A DNA stretch of 61,873 nt. Origin: Bacteroidales bacterium (GTDB lineage Bacteria > Bacteroidota > Bacteroidia > Bacteroidales > UBA1715). The stretch spans positions 1 to 61,873 of the forward strand of contig JAFZOY010000083.1 in assembly GCA_017552705.1 (NCBI GenBank), written 5' to 3'. Both the position numbers and the translations under genes were made by a program. The notes beneath the pieces are model-generated. The model was not told where the DNA came from. It made no database searches and saw only the letters and a list, made by a program, of their open reading frames with translations. Position 1 is the first letter of the stretch; every line of letters begins with the position of its first letter. Below are positions 39,718 through 48,727 of the stretch, piece after piece.

Positions 39718-40306
39718 AGGTCACCTCACATTGTATTTTTTGCAATGCCGCAACACAATCGTCTTTCAAATTTGTTGCAACCATACAGTTAAACTCACAC
39801 GTTTCAGCAAATTTCTGTGACACAATCTCACAACAATAGCGTTTCAGAATATTCTTCACCGCACTGTTTTGACCATACGTACACGACACCGAAAAACGGG
39901 CCTGGATTTTCTTCTCCACAATCTCCGCATTCGTCAAGGCATCTTTTGTCGATTCCTTATACGCCTGCATCAAACCTCCCACGCCCAACAACGTTCCGCC
40001 AAAATACCGAACAACAATCACGGCTATGTTCGTCACGTTGAATGCATCCAACTGTCCCAATATTGGACGACCTGCCGAATTTGAAGGTTCACCGTCGTCG
40101 GAGCATCGAAACCGTCCCCCATCTTCGCCCAGTTTGTATGCCCAGCAATGATGGCGTGCCCCATGGTGCTCTTTCCGCAACTGCTCCAAATATTGTTTCA
40201 CATCATCTTCCGACGAAACAGGATACGCAAAAGCGAGAAATTTACTTCCCTTATCCTTAAACAATCCTTCAGCAGGCTTCAATATTGTTTTATACGTATA
40301 ATCCAC
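39710..40306 (-). CDS. YigZ/IMPACT-family protein
   Basis: UPF0029/IMPACT family, a conserved cytoplasmic protein whose bacterial member YigZ has a ribosomal-S5-like fold; function unclear. Core motif HHGARHHCWAYKLG followed by RCSDDGEPSNSAGRPIL is diagnostic, and VRYFGGTLLGVGGLMQAY follows. Start assigned to GTG 40306, giving MDYTYKTI, because the family begins there; an in-frame TTG at 40369 adds 21 residues unlike any family member. First gene of the overlapping run with the M42 peptidase and the GH3 fusion. Confidence 0.9.
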   Translation of the reverse strand: MDYTYKTILKPAEGLFKDKGSKFLAFAYPVSSEDDVKQYLEQLRKEHHGARHHCWAYKLGEDGGRFRCSDDGEPSNSAGRPILGQLDAFNVTNIAVIVVRYFGGTLLGVGGLMQAYKESTKDALTNAEIVEKKIQARFSVSCTYGQNSAVKNILKRYCCEIVSQKFAETCEFNCMVATNLKDDCVAALQKIQCEVTYE

Positions 40307-40449
40307 AATTTTGTACCACGTTTCAAAAATAACAAAGATTAGGCTTGAATCGAAGCATTCAACCTGCAAGTTTTTAACGTATTATACACAAAGTATTGGT
40401 GTGGGAAGATTGACATTAAACTATCAAAGTAAAAACGCTTTTTCACCTT

Positions 40450-41712
40450 TTAGTACGCTATCGCTTTCCCTTGATAATGTTGAATGACCAAATGGTTTAA
40501 TATCGCCATGTATTGGGCTTGGAATTGCGAAACCTTTGTTTGGGCATAGTTTGTTTCCGTTATCAGCAACGTCGTTGCGTCAATCAACCCGACTTCAAAT
40601 TGCTTGCGTGCCAAGTCAACCGAGACATTCAGGGCTTCCAACGAGGCGTTCAGCGCCTTGTCTTCGGCTTGGTACGATTTCGCATTTTGGCATGCGTTCT
40701 CTATTTGTTTATACAGATTTTTCTTTGTCGATTCAACAGCAAGAACATTGTATTCGGAATTGATTTTTGCAGTTTCCACGTTGGTTTTTGTCTGCCATTT
40801 GTTGAAAATAGGCACCGAAAGCGACAGACGGAGCGAATTGTTGCCTTGCAGTTCCGATTCGCTGTCGAAAAAGTTTATGTTTGCTCCCACGCCAGCCGAA
40901 AGCGACAGGGACGGGTAATACGAAGATTTTGCCATTTTCACCGACAAACTGTCAATTGCCAACTGCTGTTCGGCATATCTCATGTCGGGATACACCTTGC
41001 AGGCCTCGTTAAAGACGTCAATAGGCGAAGGAACCTCAAATTCTGCAGTCGGACGGTCAATCACAATATCGAATGCTACGCCAGGTTCCAATTCCAAAAG
41101 TTGCTTGAGCGTCAATAATTGTTGTTCGTATTGATTTTGGGCACGAATGAGCGAATACTGTTTGTTGGCATATTGCGCTTCCATGTCGCTATAGTCTCTT
41201 TGCGAGATGGAACCAACTTTGAATTTCGTTTCGGAAATCTTCAATTCTTTTTCAGTTACCGATAGTAATAATTCTGCAAGTTCCACATTGTCATGGGCAT
41301 ACAGCACTTGAAGATATGCTTCGGCAACGGCGATTTCAATGTCGTATTTTGCCTGTTCCACCTGAATTTTCTGTCGTTCCAATTCAAGTTTCGATTTCTT
41401 TATGCTGTTTTCCGTGTTGAAACCGTTGAATAAATTAAGGTTTGCATTCACACCCACGCTTGTGTTCATCGGGTCGAGCAGCGACTGCGAGGCGGAACCA
41501 TTCACCGAAGGCAAACGATTCATTTTTGTCTGATTGACTTGCAGTTCCGAAGTACGTTGTTTCAAATACGACTGCGAAACGGAGATGTTGTTCTCCAAAG
41601 CGTGAGAAATACATTGCGACATTGTCCAACTATCTTCTTGGCCAATGGCAATAGCGCATACGTAAAATTGTATGAAACAAAAAGATACAATAAAATGGAC
41701 TATCGTTCGCAT
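40450..41712 (-). CDS. TolC-family outer-membrane channel
   Basis: Trimeric outer-membrane efflux tunnel subunit. Signal peptide RTIVHFIVSFCFIQFYVCAIA, then two repeats of long amphipathic helices with the OEP pattern (SVTEKELKISETKFKVGSISQRDYSDMEAQYA and VDLARKQFEVGLIDATTLL). 420 aa is normal. Neither a membrane fusion protein nor an RND/ABC pump is directly fused to it, but the run upstream on the same strand includes an RND-type exporter. It could also serve the MacA/MacB operon at 10035-13308. Confidence 0.93.
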   Translation of the reverse strand: MRTIVHFIVSFCFIQFYVCAIAIGQEDSWTMSQCISHALENNISVSQSYLKQRTSELQVNQTKMNRLPSVNGSASQSLLDPMNTSVGVNANLNLFNGFNTENSIKKSKLELERQKIQVEQAKYDIEIAVAEAYLQVLYAHDNVELAELLLSVTEKELKISETKFKVGSISQRDYSDMEAQYANKQYSLIRAQNQYEQQLLTLKQLLELEPGVAFDIVIDRPTAEFEVPSPIDVFNEACKVYPDMRYAEQQLAIDSLSVKMAKSSYYPSLSLSAGVGANINFFDSESELQGNNSLRLSLSVPIFNKWQTKTNVETAKINSEYNVLAVESTKKNLYKQIENACQNAKSYQAEDKALNASLEALNVSVDLARKQFEVGLIDATTLLITETNYAQTKVSQFQAQYMAILNHLVIQHYQGKAIAY

Positions 41713-41728
41713 ATATATTTGTTTGTCA

Positions 41729-41758
41729 CAAAATTATGATTTTTGATTGGAAAACAAT
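41729..41758 (-). promoter_or_regulatory. Promoter of the TolC gene
   Basis: Minus strand ATTG (41758-41755), 18-nt spacer, TAATTTTG (41736-41729), 17 nt before the ATG. The -7 box is a full match, the -33 box weaker. Confidence 0.5.
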
Positions 41759-41785
41759 ACAAATTATATACTAAACAGCGAATTT

Positions 41786-42919
41786 TTATAATGCCAATTT
41801 ATTTTTAACAGGATTTGCGTAGATATTGAGCACAATATTTTCCAAATCGCTTTTACTTTTCGGAATATTAAGTTTTTCAATGCCTGCCGCCATGTATTCC
41901 AAAAATTCTTTTTTGTCGCTGTCGGTATAACGGTCGGCAAATTTTTTCTTTTTGGTCACGATGTCGTATGCAATGAAATTGAATTTTTCCAAATTGTACG
42001 ACTCGTAGATGCGTTTGTCAATAATGCGCGCCAACTGCGTGTATTTTTCGCTTTTGTCGAATGTGTCGCAAAATTCCAATTCTTCGAGAGTAATAGGTTT
42101 TGTAATCGTGAAATGCACATTTCCTTTAGGGTTCACAATTCCTTTCCAAATACTTTCGTAGTCTTCGTTTTTGCCTTTTTTGTATGTTGTGAACGAAGAA
42201 ACGAACAATTCCGCAGCTTTTTCAAACGCACAAGGTTCGTATTCGTAGGAAACCGAAACAGGAGTGATTGCCAGTTTCGAAAGATTGTCAACAAACGGTT
42301 CGTCGCTGCTCATCGAAAACATTTTGAGTACAGCTGGTTCAGTTTTGTCGTCGCCGTCTTTGGTACGTCCGCCACGTTGCGCAATCCAAACCGAACGTTT
42401 TTTCTCGGTCAGCACGTGACGGATGTAGGAAGACACCGTGAAATAATCGCGGTATAAGTCGCGTAGGTTACCGCTTCGGTTGATTCTAAACATACGGTTT
42501 ATTTTTCCCAAATCAATCGAAATGTTGTTTTTCATTAAATTGCTTCCGAATGTTATTTCAGGTTGGATATGACCAGTTTGAAACAAATATAGATTAAGCA
42601 ATGCGGCATCGAGCACAATGTCGCGGTGGTTCGATATGTATAAATACGGACGATCGTTTGGAATGTCTTCGCCACCATTGCATGTGAAATTTGTGATAGT
42701 GTTTGCAATGACGCGTTTTGTGGCTGTGAACGTGATTTGTTCCTGAAATTCTTGGACTGTCTTGACTTTCTTGAAAATGCTGATTGCCTCGTTGAAACTT
42801 CTGTCGGGGGCAAGAGCCTTAATCAGCCACGGAAAATAAATGTCGGAAATAACTCGCTGTATGGCAGCAGGAACTTCGTCGTCGTTGTATGGTCGTATTT
42901 CGTCAAACGTGTTTTGCAT
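41786..42919 (-). CDS. Glycerophosphate-type acyltransferase
   Basis: Membrane-associated acyltransferase of the PlsB/PlsC superfamily, probably transferring an acyl chain to a lipid or amino-alcohol acceptor. The catalytic motif region is YISNHRDIVLDAALLN; the usual H-x4-D is here H-x5-D, or uses the nearer Asp. VWIAQRGGRTKDGDDKTEP replaces the FPEGTRS block, and TPVSVSYEYEP follows. Start at ATG 42919 (MQNTFDEI...), 4 nt after the ligase stop; the longer frame begins at a TTG inside the ligase gene. It is the partner of the upstream acyl-CoA ligase. Similar Bacteroidota proteins are usually annotated 'glycerol acyltransferase'. Confidence 0.82.
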   Translation of the reverse strand: MQNTFDEIRPYNDDEVPAAIQRVISDIYFPWLIKALAPDRSFNEAISIFKKVKTVQEFQEQITFTATKRVIANTITNFTCNGGEDIPNDRPYLYISNHRDIVLDAALLNLYLFQTGHIQPEITFGSNLMKNNISIDLGKINRMFRINRSGNLRDLYRDYFTVSSYIRHVLTEKKRSVWIAQRGGRTKDGDDKTEPAVLKMFSMSSDEPFVDNLSKLAITPVSVSYEYEPCAFEKAAELFVSSFTTYKKGKNEDYESIWKGIVNPKGNVHFTITKPITLEELEFCDTFDKSEKYTQLARIIDKRIYESYNLEKFNFIAYDIVTKKKKFADRYTDSDKKEFLEYMAAGIEKLNIPKSKSDLENIVLNIYANPVKNKLAL

Positions 42920-42923
42920 TGTG

Positions 42924-44219
42924 TTAGTTTTTTCGGTTGTCAAAAAATTTAATTGGTTTACGTTTTGCCTCGGGATAATTCCGTTTGTTTATCTCGTCGA
43001 TAGGCAGGAACTGAATGTTCGGCGCGATTCTGATACGTGCGCGGAATCTATCTTTCAAATCTTTTATCAATTCATCGTTCGGTTGTTTGCAGCCAACAGA
43101 CACGGTTACATCGTCCATTCCGATTTCGTTTGTATTAGCTTCAACTAAATAATTCTCAATGTATTCCACATTGTCGAGCACGTCGAAAATTGCGGCAGGA
43201 TAGAGAGTCGTGCCTTTCACTTTCAGCATTTGGTTTTTACGGCCTTTCAACGGGCTGATTCTCATAGTAGTACGTCCGCATGAACATGGTTCGTAATGGA
43301 AACAGGCAATGTCGCCAGTGCGGAATCTAAGGAGCGGCATACCTTCAACACCGAGAGTGCATACGGTAAGTTCCCCGTATTCGCCTTCTTTCACATTGTT
43401 TCCATTTTCGTCGATTATCTCGCAGATAATGAGTTCAGGATGATGGTGTCCGCCCTTGCCGGCACCACATTCGCAGAATGACGTACCCATTTCTGTCGAG
43501 GCGTATGTCGAATACAATTTAATATCCCATTTTTCTTTGATTCTGTTTCCTAACAGATTCAGGTTATAATTCTCATCGCGGAGATTTTCACCGATGCAGA
43601 TGGCTTTCTTTACGCTGCATGATTTATAGTCGATGCCATTTTCTTCGGCGAATTTAATGATTCGTAAAATGAACGATGGCACGCAGATGATGGCATCAGG
43701 ATTCAGTCGTTTGATTGTTTCCCATTGAAGGGCGGGAATGCCGTTCCCCACGCGGATAACAGAGCCACCCATCATTTTCACACCTTCGAAATACGCCAAA
43801 CCAGCCATAAACCGTTTGTCGAGTGTGGTCATCAGTTGATACACTTCGCCACGATGCCCATCGGCACAAGTGAACGAAATAGCTTCGTTGTAGGCCAAAC
43901 GCTTCCAGTCGTTCGCAGTTGCCGCAAATGTTGTCGGTTCGCTGAGAGTTCCCGAAGTTGACATATAATCAACCACGTCGGCAGGATCAACGCATAAAAA
44001 ATCGTTGTTGTGGAGTTGAAGATCTTCTTTTGTGGTAAATGGAATGTACCGAAGGTCTTCCAATGTTTTTATCTTACGTATGTCGATATGTTCTTTTGCA
44101 AACAATTGCTGATAAAATGGCGACTTGGCTTGCAAGTAGAGCAATAAATCGTGCAATTTATCTTCTTGAAATTTTTTGATAACCTCACGAGGCTCAAATT
44201 CTATTGCCGGTTTGAACAT
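42924..44219 (-). CDS. PaaK-like acyl/aryl-CoA ligase (AMP-forming)
   Basis: Adenylate-forming enzyme of the phenylacetate-CoA ligase family: it activates a carboxylic acid with ATP and joins it to CoA or another carrier. The P-loop-like motif is YMSTSGTLSEPTTFAAT, the mid-region motif LYSTYASTEMGTSF supplies the A5-type element, and LRFRTGDIACF plus GRKNQMLKVKGTTLYP the A7-A8/hinge region. C-terminal domain residues 340-431. 431 aa is typical. Because an acyltransferase starts 4 nt downstream, the product is probably an acyl donor for that enzyme and not phenylacetyl-CoA for catabolism; no other paa gene is nearby. Confidence 0.87.
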   Translation of the reverse strand: MFKPAIEFEPREVIKKFQEDKLHDLLLYLQAKSPFYQQLFAKEHIDIRKIKTLEDLRYIPFTTKEDLQLHNNDFLCVDPADVVDYMSTSGTLSEPTTFAATANDWKRLAYNEAISFTCADGHRGEVYQLMTTLDKRFMAGLAYFEGVKMMGGSVIRVGNGIPALQWETIKRLNPDAIICVPSFILRIIKFAEENGIDYKSCSVKKAICIGENLRDENYNLNLLGNRIKEKWDIKLYSTYASTEMGTSFCECGAGKGGHHHPELIICEIIDENGNNVKEGEYGELTVCTLGVEGMPLLRFRTGDIACFHYEPCSCGRTTMRISPLKGRKNQMLKVKGTTLYPAAIFDVLDNVEYIENYLVEANTNEIGMDDVTVSVGCKQPNDELIKDLKDRFRARIRIAPNIQFLPIDEINKRNYPEAKRKPIKFFDNRKN

Positions 44220-44236
44220 TTTAGTCTATTTTTTTG

Positions 44237-44244
44237 CAAATATA
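44237..44244 (-). promoter_or_regulatory. -7 box for the ligase-acyltransferase pair
   Basis: TATATTTG on the minus strand, 17 nt before the ligase ATG. No clear -33 box. Confidence 0.4.
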
Positions 44245-44296
44245 GTATAAAAACTCAATGTAAAAGTTGTTGTTTATAAATGGTAACAAATCAGGC

Positions 44297-47200
44297 TCAT
44301 TTCGTTTCGGCAACGGAGAAATGCAGGTTTTTCGGCACAGAACAGCAGTTCCGTGCGATTGCAATAGCATCCTCGTCGGAGTCGATTGCCGTGATTTGCA
44401 ACTCCTTCTTTACCAAGGCGGCGATAAGGGCAAATTCTCCCTGTCCGCAATTTTCAATTGTGTATGTTCCTTCGTCTGGCAATGCGGCGATTTTTTGTTC
44501 TAACTCATTATCCTTTAATACTTTGCGTGCTTTTTGTTCAACTGAGCGACTTTTGTATATGTAGTTGTGTAGGACTAAGTCGGTGAAATAACTTGCTGCT
44601 TCTGTTTCTTTTGCAAGCAGGGCATATTCCTCACTATAGAATTGACGGAATAGCCGCGCGGTTTCGCGGCATTCTTTCCCGTTTCTGAATGTTACATTGT
44701 TTGGAGCTATTCTATTGAGAATCTTAATGGTGACTTTTCCTTTGCGGAGCAAAAATTCCGTTTTTGGAAATACGTGTCCGATACCGTGGATGACAATTGG
44801 AATAATATCGACATTCAGTCGGTCAGCCAAGTGGAATGCGCCTTTGTGGAATCGAAGGATGTCGCAGTTTTCGGAGCGTGTGCCTTCAGGGAAAATTAAA
44901 ATGGAGTATCCTTTTTCCACTACTTCGCGAAGTTTATCTTCGTTGTTTTCAATGCCATTTTCAATAGGATAAAAGTCGGCGTAGCGAATTATCCAGCCAT
45001 AAAATGGACATCGCCATACCCAATGGTTTGTCAGGCAGATAATGTTTGGATTTAGTAGGAGAAGATATAGTAAATCCAAGTGTGACTGATGGTTAGCTAC
45101 AATGATTCCTGGTTTTTCAAATGTTTCGTTGGCGAAGTTTTGAATGTCGTGGTCGATGCCTGGAATTATGTTTGCCAAAAATCTAAAAATGCCGCAGAGC
45201 CGTTTATGGTACCACTGTTTGTGTTTGTCGGTTTTGCCAAGTAATGTAAGTGAGAAAAATCCAGCCAATGTAAGATACAGGCTTCCAATGAGAAACACCG
45301 TGAATGCCAGAATTGTGATACCCAAGTTTCTAAACGTGATTGGCATCAAACGTGGTTTCCCGTTTTTTTGCGTAAGCCAACGGAAGATAAGCGGCGGGAA
45401 AAGATACGCCATAAGTACCACCGAGCCCATTCCCACTATGGTGACTTCGCCGAGCGAACGCATAGCGGGATGTTGCGCAAAAATCAGTGTTCCGATTCCT
45501 ATAAACATGATAGTTGCCGAAAGCCAAACAGAATTTTTGTACGAAGCAAGCATTTTCTTTCCGTACGTGTATTCGTGCATCATACCTTCGGTAACAAAAA
45601 TCGTGTAGTCGTCGCCTTGCCCGAAAATAAACGTGGCGAGAATGATATTCACAATGTTGAACCGCATGTCACACAATCCCATTATGCCGAGAATCCAAAT
45701 CCAGCCAACCGTAAGCGGAATAAAGGCGGCAATGCTTAGTTCGAGTCGTCCAAACGAAAATGAGAGGAATAAAAATACAATCAGACCGCAGATGTATAAC
45801 ACATAATCGAAATCGTTGGATAGCGCATCGACCATTTGTGTTACGATTGATGTGTTATCGAAAGTGAACGTATCTTTTTGAATATCATTGAGTTCTTTCT
45901 CAATTGATTGCCGATTGGCACTATCAGTTTCTATAATATTGTACACCAAAACCTGCCTGTTTTCTGCTGTGTCAATAGAAATGAAATTGTTCCCAATTGA
46001 TTGCATAATCGGGCTGAAATAGTCGAGTTCGTGGGACGATGGTTCGGTGGTGAGAATTGCTTGGAAATTAGAAAACGCATTGTCGTTGAAACCAGTTTCC
46101 GCACAGGCTTTTGTGAGGTTTTCGAGTAATTTTTCTTTATGGACAGACATGAAATCATTCCATTTCGCAATTCGTTCGTTTTGCGTTTTGAGTGAAGGAA
46201 TGAAGCAATTTATGCCGGTTGTATGTGTGATTTTGTTTGCAGTTTTGAGTGAGTCGATATATGGAATCGATTGCTCGTAGTGTTGCAGGGCCTCTTCGGT
46301 GGAATTTCCTTCGGAAACACAGAAAAACGATGGTTTGCCGCTTTGTGTCTGTTCGTTGAGCTTTTCCATCTTTGCTTTTTGCGAATCTGTCATATAATTG
46401 ATGGCGTGCAAATCCGTTTCGAACGTTGTTTTTTTGCTGAGGAAAAACAGCGGAATGGTGAGGATGAGGATAGTAATCACAATAAACTTGTTCCTATCGA
46501 TGTTGTATGATGCTATCTTGTTGAATGTCAGATTTGTACTCAATCTTTCCTGATTCGCAAAAAGTTTTTTCTTAAATAAATGCGGTAGGAAAATCAATAC
46601 AAACAAAATTGTACCGATAAGCAGGAACGAAGCGAATAACCCCAAGTCTTTCATTGCGTTGGAATGAATGAACACGAGGCTGAGAAACGCGCCAACGGTT
46701 GTGATGTTTCCTGTAACAAGCGGGTCAATAATATCGCGGATTGTCTGTTCTTTGCTGTAGCCTTGTTGGTAATGGGCAAGAAAATGCAGCGGATAGTTTG
46801 TCGCAATGCCCACAATAATGGAACCAACTCCAATGGCTATTATTGAAACTGAATCTTTGAAAATGGAAACAAACGCCATTCCGAATAATCCGCCGAAAAT
46901 GAGTGAAAATAGTATGATGACCAACGCACGGATGTCGCGGAAAAAATAAAGCAACACTATGAGAATCAACACTAAAGCAAGTGCTGTGGAAATCAGGCTG
47001 TCTTTTTTGATTCGTTCCGCATTGCCAATTGAAATCACTGAAGCGCCAATGCAGTCGATGGAGATTTCGTTGTGGGCTTGCATAGTTTCAGCCATTGCGG
47101 AATCAATGTCGGCAATCAGTTTCGCATTTTCCGAAGTTTCGCTTACCGGCAATTTTGAATCGATAGCAACAATGGCTTCGTTACCAGTTTTATCGAAAAT

Positions 47201-47800
47201 ATAGCCGTCGATTATTTCGTAGTTCGATTGTGGATTGGCCTGATTCAGCGTGTTGATGAGTCGTTGGGAAAAATGAAGCGGGTCGTATGAAATAAAACTT
47301 TTCACAAAACCGCCGATTGGCGAAAGCAGGACTTGTTTGTCGCCTTGCAATGTCGCCACAATTGAATCGTAAGATAGTGATTCTTCAATTTTTGAATAAT
47401 CCTCGTCGTTCAAATAGATGGGCATATTCTGAATCACAAATTGCCCAATGGCAGTGATTTGATTTTGATCGATTTGGTAAATAATATCTTGGATTCGATT
47501 CCCGTTGTCGCGTGCTTGAATGTGTTCCACGAATGTGTCAACGGCGTCCATAACCGCATATTCGTCGTTTGTTTTCGACGACACGGAAACGATAAGTTTG
47601 TTTGCTCCTCCAATATGCTGCGAGGCGTATTGGATTTTTTCGTTTTCCTCGCTTTGTGGAAGAAACGAACTGATGTCTTCAATAAAAGAAATGCGATAAA
47701 TCGCACAGATACAAATCGTTATGATTCCAAACAATATGCAGAGGAGCGTGATTGGACGCTTGTCAAAAAACGAATATATGCGAAGCAAAATGTTTGTCAT
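44297..47800 (-). CDS. RND/MMPL exporter fused to PlsC acyltransferase and methyltransferase-like tail
   Basis: Three-part membrane protein of 1167 aa. Residues 1 to about 800 are an RND/MMPL permease: first helix near 12-32, a large periplasmic loop with FLPQSEENEKIQYAS, clustered helices and the second-half motif FIFGQGDDYTIFVTEG. Residues about 840-1050 are a cytoplasmic PlsC acyltransferase with NHQSHLD (about 902) and FPEGTRS (about 969). The last 75 residues resemble the SAM-binding start of a methyltransferase (TIENCGQGEFALIAAL, ITAIDSDEDAIAIARN) but stop before a catalytic domain. MMPL-acyltransferase fusions occur in Bacteroidota lipid and aryl-polyene loci. Probably exports a lipid it helps acylate. 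Confidence 0.85.
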   Translation of the reverse strand: MTNILLRIYSFFDKRPITLLCILFGIITICICAIYRISFIEDISSFLPQSEENEKIQYASQHIGGANKLIVSVSSKTNDEYAVMDAVDTFVEHIQARDNGNRIQDIIYQIDQNQITAIGQFVIQNMPIYLNDEDYSKIEESLSYDSIVATLQGDKQVLLSPIGGFVKSFISYDPLHFSQRLINTLNQANPQSNYEIIDGYIFDKTGNEAIVAIDSKLPVSETSENAKLIADIDSAMAETMQAHNEISIDCIGASVISIGNAERIKKDSLISTALALVLILIVLLYFFRDIRALVIILFSLIFGGLFGMAFVSIFKDSVSIIAIGVGSIIVGIATNYPLHFLAHYQQGYSKEQTIRDIIDPLVTGNITTVGAFLSLVFIHSNAMKDLGLFASFLLIGTILFVLIFLPHLFKKKLFANQERLSTNLTFNKIASYNIDRNKFIVITILILTIPLFFLSKKTTFETDLHAINYMTDSQKAKMEKLNEQTQSGKPSFFCVSEGNSTEEALQHYEQSIPYIDSLKTANKITHTTGINCFIPSLKTQNERIAKWNDFMSVHKEKLLENLTKACAETGFNDNAFSNFQAILTTEPSSHELDYFSPIMQSIGNNFISIDTAENRQVLVYNIIETDSANRQSIEKELNDIQKDTFTFDNTSIVTQMVDALSNDFDYVLYICGLIVFLFLSFSFGRLELSIAAFIPLTVGWIWILGIMGLCDMRFNIVNIILATFIFGQGDDYTIFVTEGMMHEYTYGKKMLASYKNSVWLSATIMFIGIGTLIFAQHPAMRSLGEVTIVGMGSVVLMAYLFPPLIFRWLTQKNGKPRLMPITFRNLGITILAFTVFLIGSLYLTLAGFFSLTLLGKTDKHKQWYHKRLCGIFRFLANIIPGIDHDIQNFANETFEKPGIIVANHQSHLDLLYLLLLNPNIICLTNHWVWRCPFYGWIIRYADFYPIENGIENNEDKLREVVEKGYSILIFPEGTRSENCDILRFHKGAFHLADRLNVDIIPIVIHGIGHVFPKTEFLLRKGKVTIKILNRIAPNNVTFRNGKECRETARLFRQFYSEEYALLAKETEAASYFTDLVLHNYIYKSRSVEQKARKVLKDNELEQKIAALPDEGTYTIENCGQGEFALIAALVKKELQITAIDSDEDAIAIARNCCSVPKNLHFSVAETK

Positions 47801-47807
47801 TGTATGG

Positions 47808-47815
47808 CAAAGGTA
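47808..47815 (-). promoter_or_regulatory. -7 box for the RND-PlsC fusion gene
   Basis: TACCTTTG on the minus strand, only 7 nt before the ATG, so the transcript would be nearly leaderless. No -33 match; tentative. Confidence 0.35.
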
Positions 47816-47833
47816 CGTATTTCGCCGTAAACA

Positions 47834-48727
47834 TTATTCAGCCTTGATTTTTTTTACGATTAAAATAATAAAGCCGCTCAGTATCAATAGACTTGCGACT
47901 CCCATCAAGGGTTTATTGTCGGTGGTTCCGATGGTTTCTATTATTGATGACGCTTCGGAAAGGTTTAGTCCGAGTACCACCAATGTGTTGTGTAGTAGGT
48001 GGGCGATGATTGGTATCAAAATCGTTCCTGCATATATGTAAAGATATCCTAACAATAATCCCAATACGAAACGAGGAATGAAATTAAACACGTCACCGTG
48101 TAAAATACTGAAAATCAACGCGGTTACAAGTATTGCCGCATGTACATTCCGAAACACGTCGGTGGCAACAGTCTGCATAAATCCACGGAAAAAGATTTCT
48201 TCGCATACAGCAGGAATGAGCGCCATGCAAAGAATATTTATGCAAAACATTTCGCTCGAAATCAATTGTTCGGTGAACGTTTCCATTTTGAGGTAGTTCA
48301 ACCATAGAGCGGAATCTTTGCCGATTATCGCCACAATGCCGTCGGTGTTGAGTTCCGACATCAGGTTGATTCCTGGTATATTGGTAATGGTTAGCAAAAG
48401 AATCACTATCAGTAGCGATGTGAGCGGCAAGTCGCTTCTGCTTGGGCAGCGAAGTGTACGAAGCGGGCTACGGTATATTGCCGTAAGTAGAATCCATGCC
48501 GGCACAAGGAAGATGCAGACTGTCTCTATGGAAAGCATATATAGAATGCACATTCTGTCCCTGTTGTCGAGCACAGAGTGTGTGATGAGTTGCAACCCGT
48601 TCAATCCGTTGTTTTCGGGAGCTATGGCATATAAAACTGCAAAAAGCAGAAAGGATAGCACCGCGGCTGCAAAACAGCCAAGCACTATCCTAAATGCTAA
48701 ACTTTGTTGGAAAAATTTATCGAACAC
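47834..48727 (-). CDS. CPBP-family intramembrane metalloprotease
   Basis: Membrane glutamic/metallo-endopeptidase of the CPBP (Abi, Rce1-like) family, active in the inner membrane. 297 aa with about seven hydrophobic helices. Motif 1 CEEIFFRGFMQ (EE-x3-R), motif 2 ILHGDVFNFIPRFVLG and motif 3 LLHNTLVV are all intact. Translation starts at GTG 48727, whose G is the last base of the argF stop (TAGTG), so the two are coupled. Substrate unknown; members process prenylated or peptide substrates or give self-immunity to bacteriocins. No bacteriocin gene is adjacent. Confidence 0.9.
   Translation of the reverse strand: MFDKFFQQSLAFRIVLGCFAAAVLSFLLFAVLYAIAPENNGLNGLQLITHSVLDNRDRMCILYMLSIETVCIFLVPAWILLTAIYRSPLRTLRCPSRSDLPLTSLLIVILLLTITNIPGINLMSELNTDGIVAIIGKDSALWLNYLKMETFTEQLISSEMFCINILCMALIPAVCEEIFFRGFMQTVATDVFRNVHAAILVTALIFSILHGDVFNFIPRFVLGLLLGYLYIYAGTILIPIIAHLLHNTLVVLGLNLSEASSIIETIGTTDNKPLMGVASLLILSGFIILIVKKIKAE

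Noticed and set aside
40307..40369. TTG start adding 21 residues to the YigZ-family protein
   Set aside because: Family members begin at the segment encoded from GTG 40306, and the extension has no matching features.
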